Positions 1-12,600 of a stretch of DNA of 64,000 nucleotides are shown piece by piece. Origin of the DNA: Lonicera japonica (taxonomy: Eukaryota; Streptophyta; Magnoliopsida; Dipsacales; Caprifoliaceae); the NCBI GenBank assembly GCA_021464415.1, contig CM038471.1, positions 74,502,851 to 74,566,850 of the forward strand, read 5' to 3'. Numbering within the stretch: position 1 is the stretch's first letter; each line of letters opens with the position of its first letter. A program made the position numbers and the translations under genes. Under the pieces are notes generated by a model. It was not told the DNA's origin and ran no database searches. It was given only the letters and a program-made list of their open reading frames with translations.

Positions 1-674
1 TAAATAAGTTTTGTTTTACATTAGTTGGTTTAAATGGAAGGTAACCAATAGACCCAATTGATAGCAATTACAAGATTCATTATCACGACTGACCACGGAA
101 AAAGTTCGATAACCTAAGTGCGAAAAGGGCATAAGTATGTACATTGTCAGTTTTTGTCATTTAGCCTTTAATGTTACGTCATAATTGCTTATAATGCCAA
201 CTAATAATCATAATAGTAGGGAAAAACAATTAGTTTACACTTAACACCACATTGTACGACTCTTTTTTTCTTCTTGAAAAAGGCATTGATTTACAACTTT
301 GAAAAAATGGGGACGTAACTCAAGTTTTTAGCAAAAGTTGGGTAACTCAAAAAGGAGCATAGAAAATGGAGGCTCAAGCAAAAATATCTTAAATATTTTA
401 CGTTAAATTAAGAGTATGGTCATCATAATTCTTTTTAAACAAGGGTCAACAAATTTAGATTAAAATACGCTCCATGGATTTTTATGACTCCTTTCCATAA
501 ATGGAAGATGTCTTTCTTAAATTTGGCTAAAAATTGGGGTGTAACTCAAATTTAATTTTAAAGATATCATCACTCTAGTCTTCTATCTTTTATAATAAAA
601 AATTGCATTTGTTTATTTTATAATCATGACATCAACCTAATAGTTTGTTATACATTTTGTGCGGGTGTGTCAAG
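1..674 (+). other. SCPL intron 1 or upstream DNA, no coding signal
   Basis: AT-rich DNA before the first visible exon of the serine carboxypeptidase-like gene. I looked for the expected first exon (signal peptide followed by the conserved Leu-Pro-Gly-Phe region) and found nothing like it in any + frame. The first exon therefore probably lies to the left of the window, which makes this stretch part of intron 1. The intron would end at the AG at 673-674. Confidence 0.5.
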
Positions 675-3600
675 TTACATTGGGATAGGGGAAACAGAAG
701 ATGTGCATTTGTTCTATTACTTCATTGAATCAGAAAGGAATCCAACAAACGACCCATTGATCATTTGGACGTCCGGTGGCCCTGGTTGTTCATGCCTTTT
801 TGATTTGTTTTATGAAATAGGTATGTGTCTCTCACTCATCCTACACCCTCGTGTAATTAAGTAGGTACTCATGATCACATTATTTTTACTATACACTTAT
901 ATTATGTATAAAGTGTGCTCATTGAATATATATATGTGCTAAATAGTTAAACATACCTTTAACTAGGAGTGAGAATCGGTATGGTAAAAATTGAAACTAA
1001 TTCGAAAAATTACTAATTTTCTCGACGAAAATAATAAAAAAGAGTATCTCTGTACAAGATACTCTTTACGAAATACTATTTATAAAGACCGCATTTTTTA
1101 GCAAAAAACTTTATAAACAACATCCTAAAAATATTCAAAATCAGAATCAGATCCTAATTCTTTCTTTTTTGCTGATTAGCATGAAGTATAAAGAGATTCT
1201 CCATTTCTCCTCCTCAATTATTAGGGGATGTAGCCGGGAAATGGAGGATAATTGATTTCGTATTGAATGCATACCTACCTGCTAATATGCAAGGGAAGGT
1301 TCAGAATTTTAAATTTGGGGTGTTGAAACATAAGAGGAAATTTATTTTTATTTTCCACTTAAAAATATTTAATATAAAAATAAAATCAAAATAAATTAAC
1401 TAAAATAGACCTGTAATTATTACGTATTGTTTTCTCCATATTTATATATTGGTAAATCTCATTGTATGCAAAATTAAAGTTTTATTTATATGTTTAAATC
1501 CAAAATGTTATAAATTTTATTTATAGGAAAAAAACTTGAAGGGGTCCAATAAGGTATAACATGTTTGTAATCCAAAAAATACCATGTTTATAAACTTTAT
1601 TGTTATAGCATTTCAAATAATCCTAGAAATATATCCCAATTTAAGTATTAAAACACATCAATTTTAAGTGCCAGACTACTCGTACAGATGGCACCCTTCA
1701 TTATAAATTTATAATAATATATTTTAGATGAGTAAAGTGTAAATGTTTCCTAAAATAAGGTGGCCAAAATCTAAACTATTACCTATTATATTTATCTTTT
1801 GAAAAAAATATTAGCTAAATTAAACATATTTGAAAAATCAATATGCGAAACCCCCAACTTTCATTACGTATGGCTCCGCCAAGGCCATCTCCCCTCCATC
1901 TGCCGCGGCCGATGCGTATATATAAACACATACTATTTTAAGCTAGACTATATTTGTACGAGTGTTCAATAAGATATTTAATAATTTTTTACAAAATATA
2001 ATGACATTTTAGACATATGGTTTCGTAGTAAGTAAATATGTGTGTGTGATTTTTTTAATAATGTTAAAAAGTCATAAATTCAAATTACCTCTTTAATATT
2101 ACTTTTTGGTAATGTTCAACGTGAGAAGAGTAACTTAATATTTTTACGTACGTATTAAACTTCTTTATTTTTTTTAATATATTTAATATATAGTATAGAT
2201 AGATATTGGTTTCGTACTGAATGCTATTACTAACTCTTAAAAGCAATATTTTCTGGTTTCATTAATTACTGCTGTTCAGAGCTTATTAAACGCTTTCACA
2301 TATGGGTGCAGGGCCACTTTCTTTCAATTATGCAAAATCCAAATGGAATCTGACACTAGAGTTGAACCCCTACTCATGGACTAAGGTGTACAATATTTTA
2401 TTTATTTATTTCTCTAATTATATATGCTTTCTTGTGAAAAACGCAATAAATTGAATAAAAGGGAACAAAGGACTACAATAAAATAAATTTCCCATGACAA
2501 ATTTTTTTGTCACTGATATTATGTTTTTCATCACAAATCATATTAGTGATGAATTTTTTCGTCACGATGTGGTCATTAAAACCGCAGCACAAAAGATCTT
2601 CCCTGATAAAAAAATGATTTTCTTCATGAAATTTTGGGTCATATTTAAGAAACATCTTTAGTAACAAAACTCCGAGTTTTATCACCAATCTCTTGGAAAT
2701 CGCAACTTATGTGATAAATTTTAATTTTTATCACTAAAAGAATTGGTGACGAAACACGAAATTTTGTTGTTAAAGGAGTACCATATGTGACGAAAATATC
2801 TTTTCACCACAAATATTTCATCTGCCCATTTTATAATGAAAACACATTTTACAAATATTTTGTCTATGGATGAATGGTTAAAAATATTAATCTTAATTAT
2901 GTAGGTGGCGAATATAATATTTTTAGATCAACCTGTTGGCACTGGATTCTCCTATGCGGATAACTTTGATGCTTGGAAGACTAGCGATACACTATCAGCG
3001 ACACAAACATATAATTTTTTAAAGAAGGTTAGGAAAGCTTTTACAACGAACAGAAGTTCATTTGGCATTTTTTGTAACCATAATTTAAAATCAAGGGTCC
3101 GTTTTATTGTAAAGTAAAAAATAGTTGAAAGAACAATTAATTTCTATTAACAGTTGAAAAAATAATGAGTTATTTGGTGTAAGTGTGTAACAGCGTCCAT
3201 TTTTTCCTTAATTTTTATAAAATTCAAGAGAATTGAATTTTATGGAAAGCTAAAAAATTAAAATACAGGACAACTCAACAAATTACTCTATCTTATTCTT
3301 TTGACTTCTCATATGAATAATTAATTAACTTCTTTTATTTTTCTTTGGTGTTTGTGGATTAATTTGTGATGCAGTGGCTAAGAAATCACCCAAAGTTTTA
3401 CAACAATCCTCTATATATTGCTGGTGTTTCTTATTCCGGTATAACCATTCCTGCCATTGTAGAGAGCATATACACTGGTAATCACTTTATTTAAGTTTTT
3501 GCTTTAGCTAGTTCTTCTTGCTCTTTTTTTTTCCCTACCATATATTAAAAAAATATATTCAAACCTTAAAGTACTTTTTCTTGGGTAAAAATGAATAGTT

Positions 3601-6600
3601 TTCAGTTTTTAAATTTGATTTTTATTCAAGTGAAAAATATTTCACCCTGACCAAATTAGGGTGGGCAAGATCTAATCCAAACCAACTAAAAAGGCCGATC
3701 CAATCTAATTTTCAAGATTGATTGGATTCACTTTTTTGAAAACCAAAAAAGATTGGATTGGTTTTGGGTTTGGGGTTTGTGAGTTGTGTTAACTCATTTA
3801 ATTAGTATATATGTTTTTTTTTCGAATGTCGTGTGTTTGTGTTATTGCTACATTGTCATGATAGTTTATTCATTGTGCTACTCTTTGTTTGAGATTTTAC
3901 TAGAAGCTTTTCGGTCTTATTTTATCAATTTGCTATATTTGCCAATTTAGAAAATTTTCAAAAGGTATATTGCTGATTTGACATATTGACTCTCTTTTTT
4001 TTCTTATTCAAATTGAACTAATGTGAAACCAATTCAATCCAACGTTAAATTGGATTGGATTGGGATTGAACTGGTACAACGTGTCTAATCAAATTGGATA
4101 CCAAATTCTAAAATTAACATCGGATTGAATCAAATGCAAATTGTATAAAAATCATTGTATCAAATCGGATGCCCACCCCTAAACCAAACGATACTGTGAA
4201 CTAAGATTAATTGTTGTTGAGCTTAATAAGGTTACCTCATTTCGGTTGACTTTAATTTCACTTCCTACCCTTTGTAGGCAATGAAGATGGCAATGAGACA
4301 CCTCTCAATATTCAGGTAAATATATCTACGCTATTCCAAATAATAATTCTCTCTCTCGATCTGTCGATCTCAAATCGATACTTTTACTTCTTCTTCTTCT
4401 TTTTTTTTTTTGGGAAGATATCAAATTAATAGTTTATTTATTATTTTAAAATATAATCACAATAAAAAATAACTTTTTTATAATTAATTAAGTTAAAATT
4501 AACGTTTCTTTAAAACAAACATCAAATTCAAAGTAATTTGATATATAAGTGTATAATTTATAATTTGATATATGAGAAATATATAAGCGAATAAAAATTA
4601 AAAAACCCATTTAGATTTTGGCACAATAGTTCAAGTATATTTTTCAGCCAAGTTACTACTAGTTAATGGGTGCATTTGTAATTGACAAGGCCACCTATAC
4701 ACATAATGCCTGTGCTACTTACATGTATACAATTTTAAAAAGATGTTTTACAAAAATGAAGTGAAGATGGCATGTCATTAAGTAGGAGTGTTAGTTGTTT
4801 AAGGTTGAGAGTCTGATCCTAACGATAACAATCTTTTATAAAAAGAGATCGCATCGGTAAAATAAACAATCATAAAGTTTTGCAGCTTCACGGCGGTTGA
4901 AAATCGAACTTGGCTTTATATAATGATATAATTTAGGAGATTTAGAAACTAATTACCAAACAGTACTTAAAATTTAGAGAAAGTGAAAGAAGTGGAATCC
5001 ACAAGAATATTATGTGAATTTGCGACATCTTACAACATGTAAAATCTAAATATGAAGTGAAGTCCACACAAAGGAAAGGGTAGTCCTCCATGTCAACTGT
5101 AATTATTTGAAATTGTTTATAATAAAGTTTGAACTCATGTTTCAACCGCCAGACTTAAGGCATCTTTAAAGATATGGTATCACTCTATCTTGAAAAATAT
5201 ATTAGTACTAATAAATTATTTACATAATGGAACTCATAGTACTTGATAATTCATAAAAAAGAATGTTTTTCAATTTTTTTCTTGTAGTTGTTTCACATTC
5301 ACGTTCTTGTATTAGTTGGGATTGTAGATTAAATAGCAACAATTTGATGTTTTATGTTTACAATAATGGGGGCAGGGATACATGATTGGGAATCCTTTAA
5401 CCGATAAAATCAATGATTTTTATTCAAGAGTCCAATCTGCTCATCGATTGGCTCTTTTATCAGATGAATTGTTCAAGGTACGTAATTAATTAATTCAGTT
5501 TATTAATTTTGTGGTATACTCACCTATATATCGATCTATTATATTATATTGATCATGAACACAGTTTATTTAATTGTTTTTAAGAAAAGAGAACAACTAC
5601 AAAAGAAGCTAGCTAGCTAGGGGATGATGATGGCGGACATGCAGGAAATTAAGCCAATCAATTAATCCCTGGCCAACCAAATTCCCTTAGCTAAGCTAGA
5701 TAAAGAAGCGATACAATCAATCACGTAATCTGTACATATGAGCTAGCTAGGCACCCACAAAAACTAGCAAATGTCCTCAATATATTCGATATATATCTGA
5801 ATTCCCGTGGGGCCGGCCGGGAATATCCTATATACAAGCTAGCTAGCTACACTTACATAATCATGATCGATTATAGATCTTCTATCATGTAAAATGCAAA
5901 CATCGAGCCCTTTAGCTAGCGACAATCCGATCAAATGCATGCCTCTTTTGCGGTCAGAGCTTCTCACACGGCCACTGAAGAGGCTGAGATCGACCTTCCT
6001 TTCGAAGCCATCAAACACACCAATCTTGTTGTGATTATTAACAATAAATCACGCCACGGATCATAATTCAAATAGTGGGTATTAATAACTAGAGATAATA
6101 AGGATGTGAAACAACCAAGAAGATAGATAATGGAACACACAATATTCGATAAACGAAGATTTCACTAATTCTTTAAAAACGATTACAAAATCTATCACAA
6201 GAATTATTGCACTCAAAGCTCTCACAGAAGAAGAAAATCAACAGCACTTTAACCTCTCTCACACAACAAGATGAACTCTCCCACAAACCCCACAGAAAGA
6301 AGAATATCTCTCATGCCCTGCCTTATCTCTTGAATGATTCTATCTATATATAACAATATAATAAAGTCCATCCAATCTAGAATAAGGTAATAACAATCCT
6401 ACGAAAATATGAAAACTATTAACAAGGTAATAGAAACCAAAATAAACAAGGAAACCAAGTTTGATAAAGAAACCTATTTTTCCGTCCAAGTGCAAAACGG
6501 ATTTTGCACCTTTTCCGCGTAGGCGCAAAAAGAGTGCAAAATCGTTTTTGCACTTTTTTCGCGTGCAATCTTTACTTCTGTTTAGTGCAAATTTGATTTT

Positions 6601-9600
6601 GCACTTTTTCCGCAAGTTTGATTACAAGCAAAAAAATCTGATTTCCAACAAAACTCATCTTTTTCTTGGGTTTGGAACCGAGCAAAAAACACAACAATCA
6701 CCACCTTTTGCGAATGTAACAAAACCAACCGCTATCTTCATCTTCTTCGCCTTGATGACACATGAAATCTTCTTTTGTCTCACCCTTTACAAAGGCCACT
6801 CAATCATCTATTTCAATGATCGAGTTACATCCGATTATCTATGTTGATGATCAGACCATGTCCGTATTGGATACTATCACTGGCACGTAACTTTGAGTTG
6901 CCAACCGTCTAGAGCCACCACCTAAGTCATAACTCATCCTTGTTGCGTATGCACCACCGGAATATATGCTTCTTGGTTCCCTAGCACCATTATGTACAAC
7001 TCTCTCATGTAATCTATACAAGCCCCCGCAATGACTTGCCTTCAAGACCACATCGTCGCCATGATACACTCTCATTACTCCACCTCGAGTAGAGTACTAT
7101 ATCCCAAGTGATTCTAATCTAGAGAGACTGATTATATTTTACTTTATCTCCGGTACATGTCTGACATTTATGATTGTTTGAACTGAGCCATCAAACAATT
7201 CCAGGCGAACTTCACCAACTCCACAAACTATCAATCTGGAGCCATCCCCCATGTAGACAAACTCGCTACAATCTTCATATGTGCTATACAATGAATGATT
7301 GTTGCAAACATGCATAGCGGCACCGCAATCCAAGAACCATCCTCCCTGACCAGTAAGGCTTGCAGACATCAGTAGGACATCTATAAGATCGGCTTCTTTG
7401 TCATAAGAAGTCATCGCAACGGTTGCGGCTCCATCAGGGTTAGTAGCCGGTTTTTCCCTGATGTCATCCTTCTTTCTTGGGCAGTCCCTAGCACAATGGC
7501 CCGGTTGACCACATTTAAAGCAGTCTCCTTTAAAGATAGTCTTTCGTCCTTTGCTAGAACATTTATTTCCATTCGCTACAAACGCGTCTTCTTGAATGGT
7601 ATTGATTCAATCCCTCTTTCTCATCATCTCTTTCGCAGACAGAGCTTAACACACCTCCGAGGTGGTGAAAGATGATCTACTCATAAAGTTCTGAATTAGC
7701 GTCTTGTACGAATCTGGCAGAGTCCAAATTAGTTGCAAGGCTTTATCTTGATCTTTCAATTCTTCACCTACAGCTTCGAGTCTTGAGCATAAAGAATCAA
7801 AAGCGGAAATATGATTCATAACCAGAGTATGCTCTTCCATCCTCATGTCATGTATAAGACCTTTGATATAGATCTTATTCGTCATCGTCTTAGCCATGAA
7901 CAAATCTTGAAGAGACTCCCATAGCTGTTTTGCTGATGTAGCCTCCTTGATTGAAGCATGACCTTGAACCTTCATCGTGAGATGGAGACGAATCTCTGAC
8001 AAGCACTTCTTGTCCATCTTTTTTCACTTTTCATCAACGACCTCAACCAGCTCCATATCATCCGAATCCTTCTTCTTTTGTTCCACCATTGGTAGACCTT
8101 CTAGGGCATCATCCAAGTCCAGCACTACGAGATAGTCTTTCATACTCATCTGCCATAGACTGAAATCCATGATTCCATAGAACTTCTCCATCCTATAAGA
8201 TTTCTCCATTATAACACACACCTCCTTGAATACCACGCTCTGATATTACTTGTTGTGATTATTAACAATAAATCACGCCACGGATCGTAATTCAAATAGT
8301 GGGTATTAATAACTAGAGATAATAAGGATGTTAAACAAGCAAGAAGATAGATAATGGAACACACAATATTCGACAAACAAAGATTTCACTAATTCTTTGA
8401 AAACAATTACAAAATCTATCACAAGAATTATTGCACTAAAAGCTCTCACAGAAGAAGAAAATCAACAGTCCTTTAACCTCTCTCCCACAACAAGATGAAC
8501 TCTCCCACAAATCCCACAGAAAGAAGAATATCTCTCATGCCCTACCTTATCTCTTAAATGATTCTATCTATATATAACAATATAATAAAGTCCATCCAAT
8601 CTAGAATAAGGTAATAATAATCTTACGTAAATATGAAAACTATTAACAAGGTAATAGAGACCAAAATAAACAAGGAAACCAAGTTTGATAAGGAAACCTA
8701 TTTTTCCGTCCAAGTGCAAAACGGATTTTGCACCTTTTCCGCGTATGCGCAAAAAGAGTGCAAAATCGTTTTTGCACTTTTTTCGCGTGTAATCTTTACT
8801 TCTGTTTAGTGCAAATTCGATTTTGCACTTTTTTCGCAAGTTTGATTACAAGCCAAAAAATCCGATTTCCAACAAAACTCATCTTTTTCTTGAGTTTGGA
8901 ACCGAGCAAACACGATTTCATAACATACACCCCCAATGGTAGCTACTTATTTTAGATCTACTTGAGAACGCACCATCACCCCGAACTTAGAACTCAACAT
9001 GCTACAGTAAATCTATCTGTGGAAGCAGGAGGCTGAAAAATAACTTTTGATTTGCAAACATAAGAACTGGTGACCTTAGGTATGAAGAAACATATTTTTA
9101 CCGCTTAATCAAACACTATCACATATTTTTAAAGTGTTTTAAAAATTCAAATAACATAAAGTATTACTGCGTATAAATTAAATTAATTGTTTCATATTCT
9201 TTAAGTTTTAATTGCATACTCGATAATTAATGCCTTGCATGTGACATTGTTCATTTTGAGTGACTTAATTTTCTTTGATTATTTTAATTAGTATATATGT
9301 ACGTACGTGTGTTTCTTAATTTATGTTTAGGGTAATCACTTGATTAATTTCCAGAAGCTTAATACTAGCTTTTTTCCTAATATATTTTTTCAGTCATTCG
9401 ATGAAAATTGCCTAGGTGATTACAGTCAATCAAATTCTGCCAATGCATTTCGCCAAAATGATCTTAAAGCTACAAGTAAGGTGAGCAAAGTTTTATATAC
9501 TTCTTTTGCTAGCTAGATAAAAGAATCCACATATATATATATACACGCACCTACAAGAGAATTCTATATTTTAAGAAAAATAAGAACTGTCTATTTCAAA

Positions 9601-12600
9601 GAGTAAGCGAATAATTTTTTTAGGATTAGTCGCTGTGCAAAAAAAAATCTTTAGGATGTGGTCTATTAATATTTTTTTAAGTTTGTAATCCCTTAGATAT
9701 GGTATTTGTCTCTGGCGATAACTTAAATACACAGTATTTGAGTATTTATGATATTTCGATGATACAATTATTTGTGATAATTCTCCAAAGCTGCTGTTTA
9801 CAATTTTCGATAAAAGGTAAAACAAACTTACGATTGCTGTGAACACTTATCAGAGAGAAGAAAAAAAGAAAACAATAGAACAATAAGCAAGTTGATTTTT
9901 CTTCCTTCTCCTTTGCACGTTTTTCCGAGGGAGCCGCACGTTTACAGTAGCTTTCTTTTTAATATTTATATGTAACTAAAGTACATATATAAATATATAT
10001 ATACATATAAAGCACACACATGATTCCGCCACATGATTAAATATATATATAAATAAATAAAATACGTAGTATGATTATGCCAAAAGTACACGGCACGAGC
10101 CTGAATCCATATGTATATATGTATAGAAATTCGATTCGATTGATCTGTAGCCATTATATATATGTGCTAATAACAATCATACATATACATATATATATAT
10201 AAACCCTTCTGCCTTATGAGGAATTTTTACTTTATATTCCTTCTTATCTTGAATCTTAGGCACTTTAGAGCTCTCAAAGCCTTCATTTCCAGTTTTCTGC
10301 CATCCTGGCTTACAAATCCCCTTCATAAAACTCTTTTAAGAGATTTTCGAGTGTATCCTTTAAAAATTTCGTCAAGCTCATTCCTCATTTCGCACATTCT
10401 TCTCCTTTCCATACCTTAGCGATACTGATAGAGCACTTCACCAACCAGACCTAGGGTCAGGAGATCCCTCTCAACAAAGAGTAGGGCTCATCTGTGGGGG
10501 ACGCCCCAAACCCCATCGTCGACGTGAGGTCCATAGAGATCCTAGATAGTGAGGGAGAGCTAGCTCGTGTCTGTCTTCCTCCTTGTGTGTCCAACGACAT
10601 AAAGGCCATTGAGAAATATTTAGAGTACCTCAGCTCTCTGGATAGTTTTCGTATCCCCTCAACCATCTTTAATTACCCCCAACATCCCAATCTTCAAGAG
10701 GAAATACCAGATACCTGACTTAGTCAGGATTAAGGCGCCAGGTCCGAAAAAGAGAGCTTGTTACTGCAAACCTAGATAGGTCTGTTTCTACGAAGCAACA
10801 TCCGAGCATGGGTTGAGGTTCCCAACAAATGATCACGTGAAGGAATTGTTGGCAACTATGGACCTTGCGCCTGCACAAGTCAGCCCCAATATGTGGTCCT
10901 ATTTGATAAGGTCAGTATTGATCTTCAGGGCTATTTATGCTGGGACCATGACATCACCATTGAGGAGTTTATCTCCCTCTTCTTGCCCAAGGATAGCGGT
11001 GAGAAGAAAAGGTGTCTTCAACTGCCCCCATGATGTCAGGGGCATCGAAGATCATTTACGGCCTCCCTGACAGCATTCCCAACAGGAAGAAGCGATTCTT
11101 CTTTGTTTCAGGGGAGGACTGGGAGTACGACTCGAGGTATCCCATTATTCACGACCTCAAACACTGGCTCTCGGAGCCAGACTCTGTTAGTAAGTTTTTT
11201 CTCCAACTCTAATAACTCTTTGTTTCTTTTTATGCTAGCATTTCTGACTTCCCCTTCCTTACTATAATTTCACAATTAAAGACAAGAAGCCCATTTATAT
11301 ATTAAAATAAATGGGTCCACTTACCCATTATAATAAGCCTACCCATGGCCTACCCACATTATTATTTATTAAAGTGATTTATAATGATCCCAATAAATAT
11401 TAACATAAGTGATCAAAAATTTAGGACTAATAATAACAATATATATTATACTCTAATGTTTGACATCTAATTAATCTGAGTATTAAACATCAGAAAATGA
11501 ATAACACTGAATATGCTACTCCAAATTAAAATAATCTAACAGGAATATCCTATATACAAGCTAGCTAGCTACACGTACATAATCATGATCGATTATAGAT
11601 CTTCTATCATGTAAAATGCAAACATTGAGCCCTTTAGCTAGCGACAATTCGATCGAATGCAGGCCTCTTTCGCGGTCAGAGCTTCTCACAATGCCACTGA
11701 AGAGACTGAGATCGACCTTCCTTTCGAAGCCATCAAACACACCAATCCCTCACACGATTTCATAACATACACCCCCAATGGCAGCTACTTATTTTAGATG
11801 TACTCAAGAACGCACCATCACCCCGAACTCAGAACTCAACATGCTGCAGTAAATCTATCTGTGGAAGCAGGAGGCTAAAAAATAACTTTTGATGTTTATA
11901 AGAACCGGTGACCTTAGGTATGAAGAAATATATTTTTACCGCTTAATCAAACACTATCACATATTTTTAACGTGTCTTAAAAATTCAAATAACATAAAGT
12001 ATTACTGCGTATAAATTAAATTAATTGTTTCATATTCTTTAAGTTTTAATTGCATACTCGATAATTAATGCCATGCATGTGACATTGTTCATTTTGAGTG
12101 ACTTAATCTTCTTTGATTATCTTAATTAGTATATATGTACGTACGTGTGTTTCTTAATTTATGTTTAGGGTAATCACTTGATTAATTTCCAGAAGCCTAA
12201 TACTAGCTTTTTTCCCAATATATTTCTTCAGTCATCCGAAGTAAATTGCCTAGGTGATTACATTCAATCAAAGTCTGCCAATGCATTTTGCCACAATGAT
12301 CTTAACGCTATAACTAAGGTGAGCAAAGTTTTATATACTTCTTTTGCTAGCTAGATAAAAGAATCCACATATATATACACGCACCTATAAGAGAATTCCA
12401 TATTTTAAGAAAAATAAGAACCGTCTGCTTCAGAGGGTAAGCGAATAATTTTTTTAGGATTAGTCCCCGTGCAAAAAAAAAATTCTTTAGGATGTGGTCC
12501 CCTGATATTTTTTTAATGTTTGTAATCCCTTAGGTACGGTATTTGTCTCTGTTGATAACTCAAGTACATAGTATTTGAGTATTTATGATATTTTGATCAT

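Larger units (their letters stand above)
6027..8912 (-). mobile_element. internally deleted Ty1-copia LTR retrotransposon
   Basis: A 2886-bp element with two LTRs that differ at only a few percent of positions, both starting TGTTGTGATTATT and ending GCAAACA or a slight variant. Read on the - strand the order is LTR, primer-binding site resembling the initiator-Met tRNA complement (TAATATCAGAGC), gag, CCHC zinc knuckle, aspartic protease, the start of the pre-integrase domain, LTR. Integrase, reverse transcriptase and RNase H are missing, so it could move only with help. Stops and frameshifts break gag and protease. No 5-bp target duplication is seen (AATCT left, CGATT right). Compared with copy B of the host segment, about eight bases at the site are lost. 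Confidence 0.9.
5820..9763 (+). repeat. duplicated SCPL exon-8 segment, copy A, split by a copia element
   Basis: About 1.06 kb of this interval (5820-6026 plus 8913-9763) matches 11542-12600 closely along its length: the same ctagctagcta run, the same ggtcagagcttctcaca block, the same exon 8 and the same downstream intron. The copy is interrupted at 6027-8912 by a copia-type element that is absent from copy B. The unit starts in the middle of intron 7 and ends in the middle of intron 8, so the duplication added an extra exon 8 to the gene. Confidence 0.85.

Noticed and set aside
6461..6847. 128-codon + frame across the copia LTR
   Set aside because: It overlaps the LTR hairpins antisense to the element, and its partner in the other LTR is not conserved as a frame.
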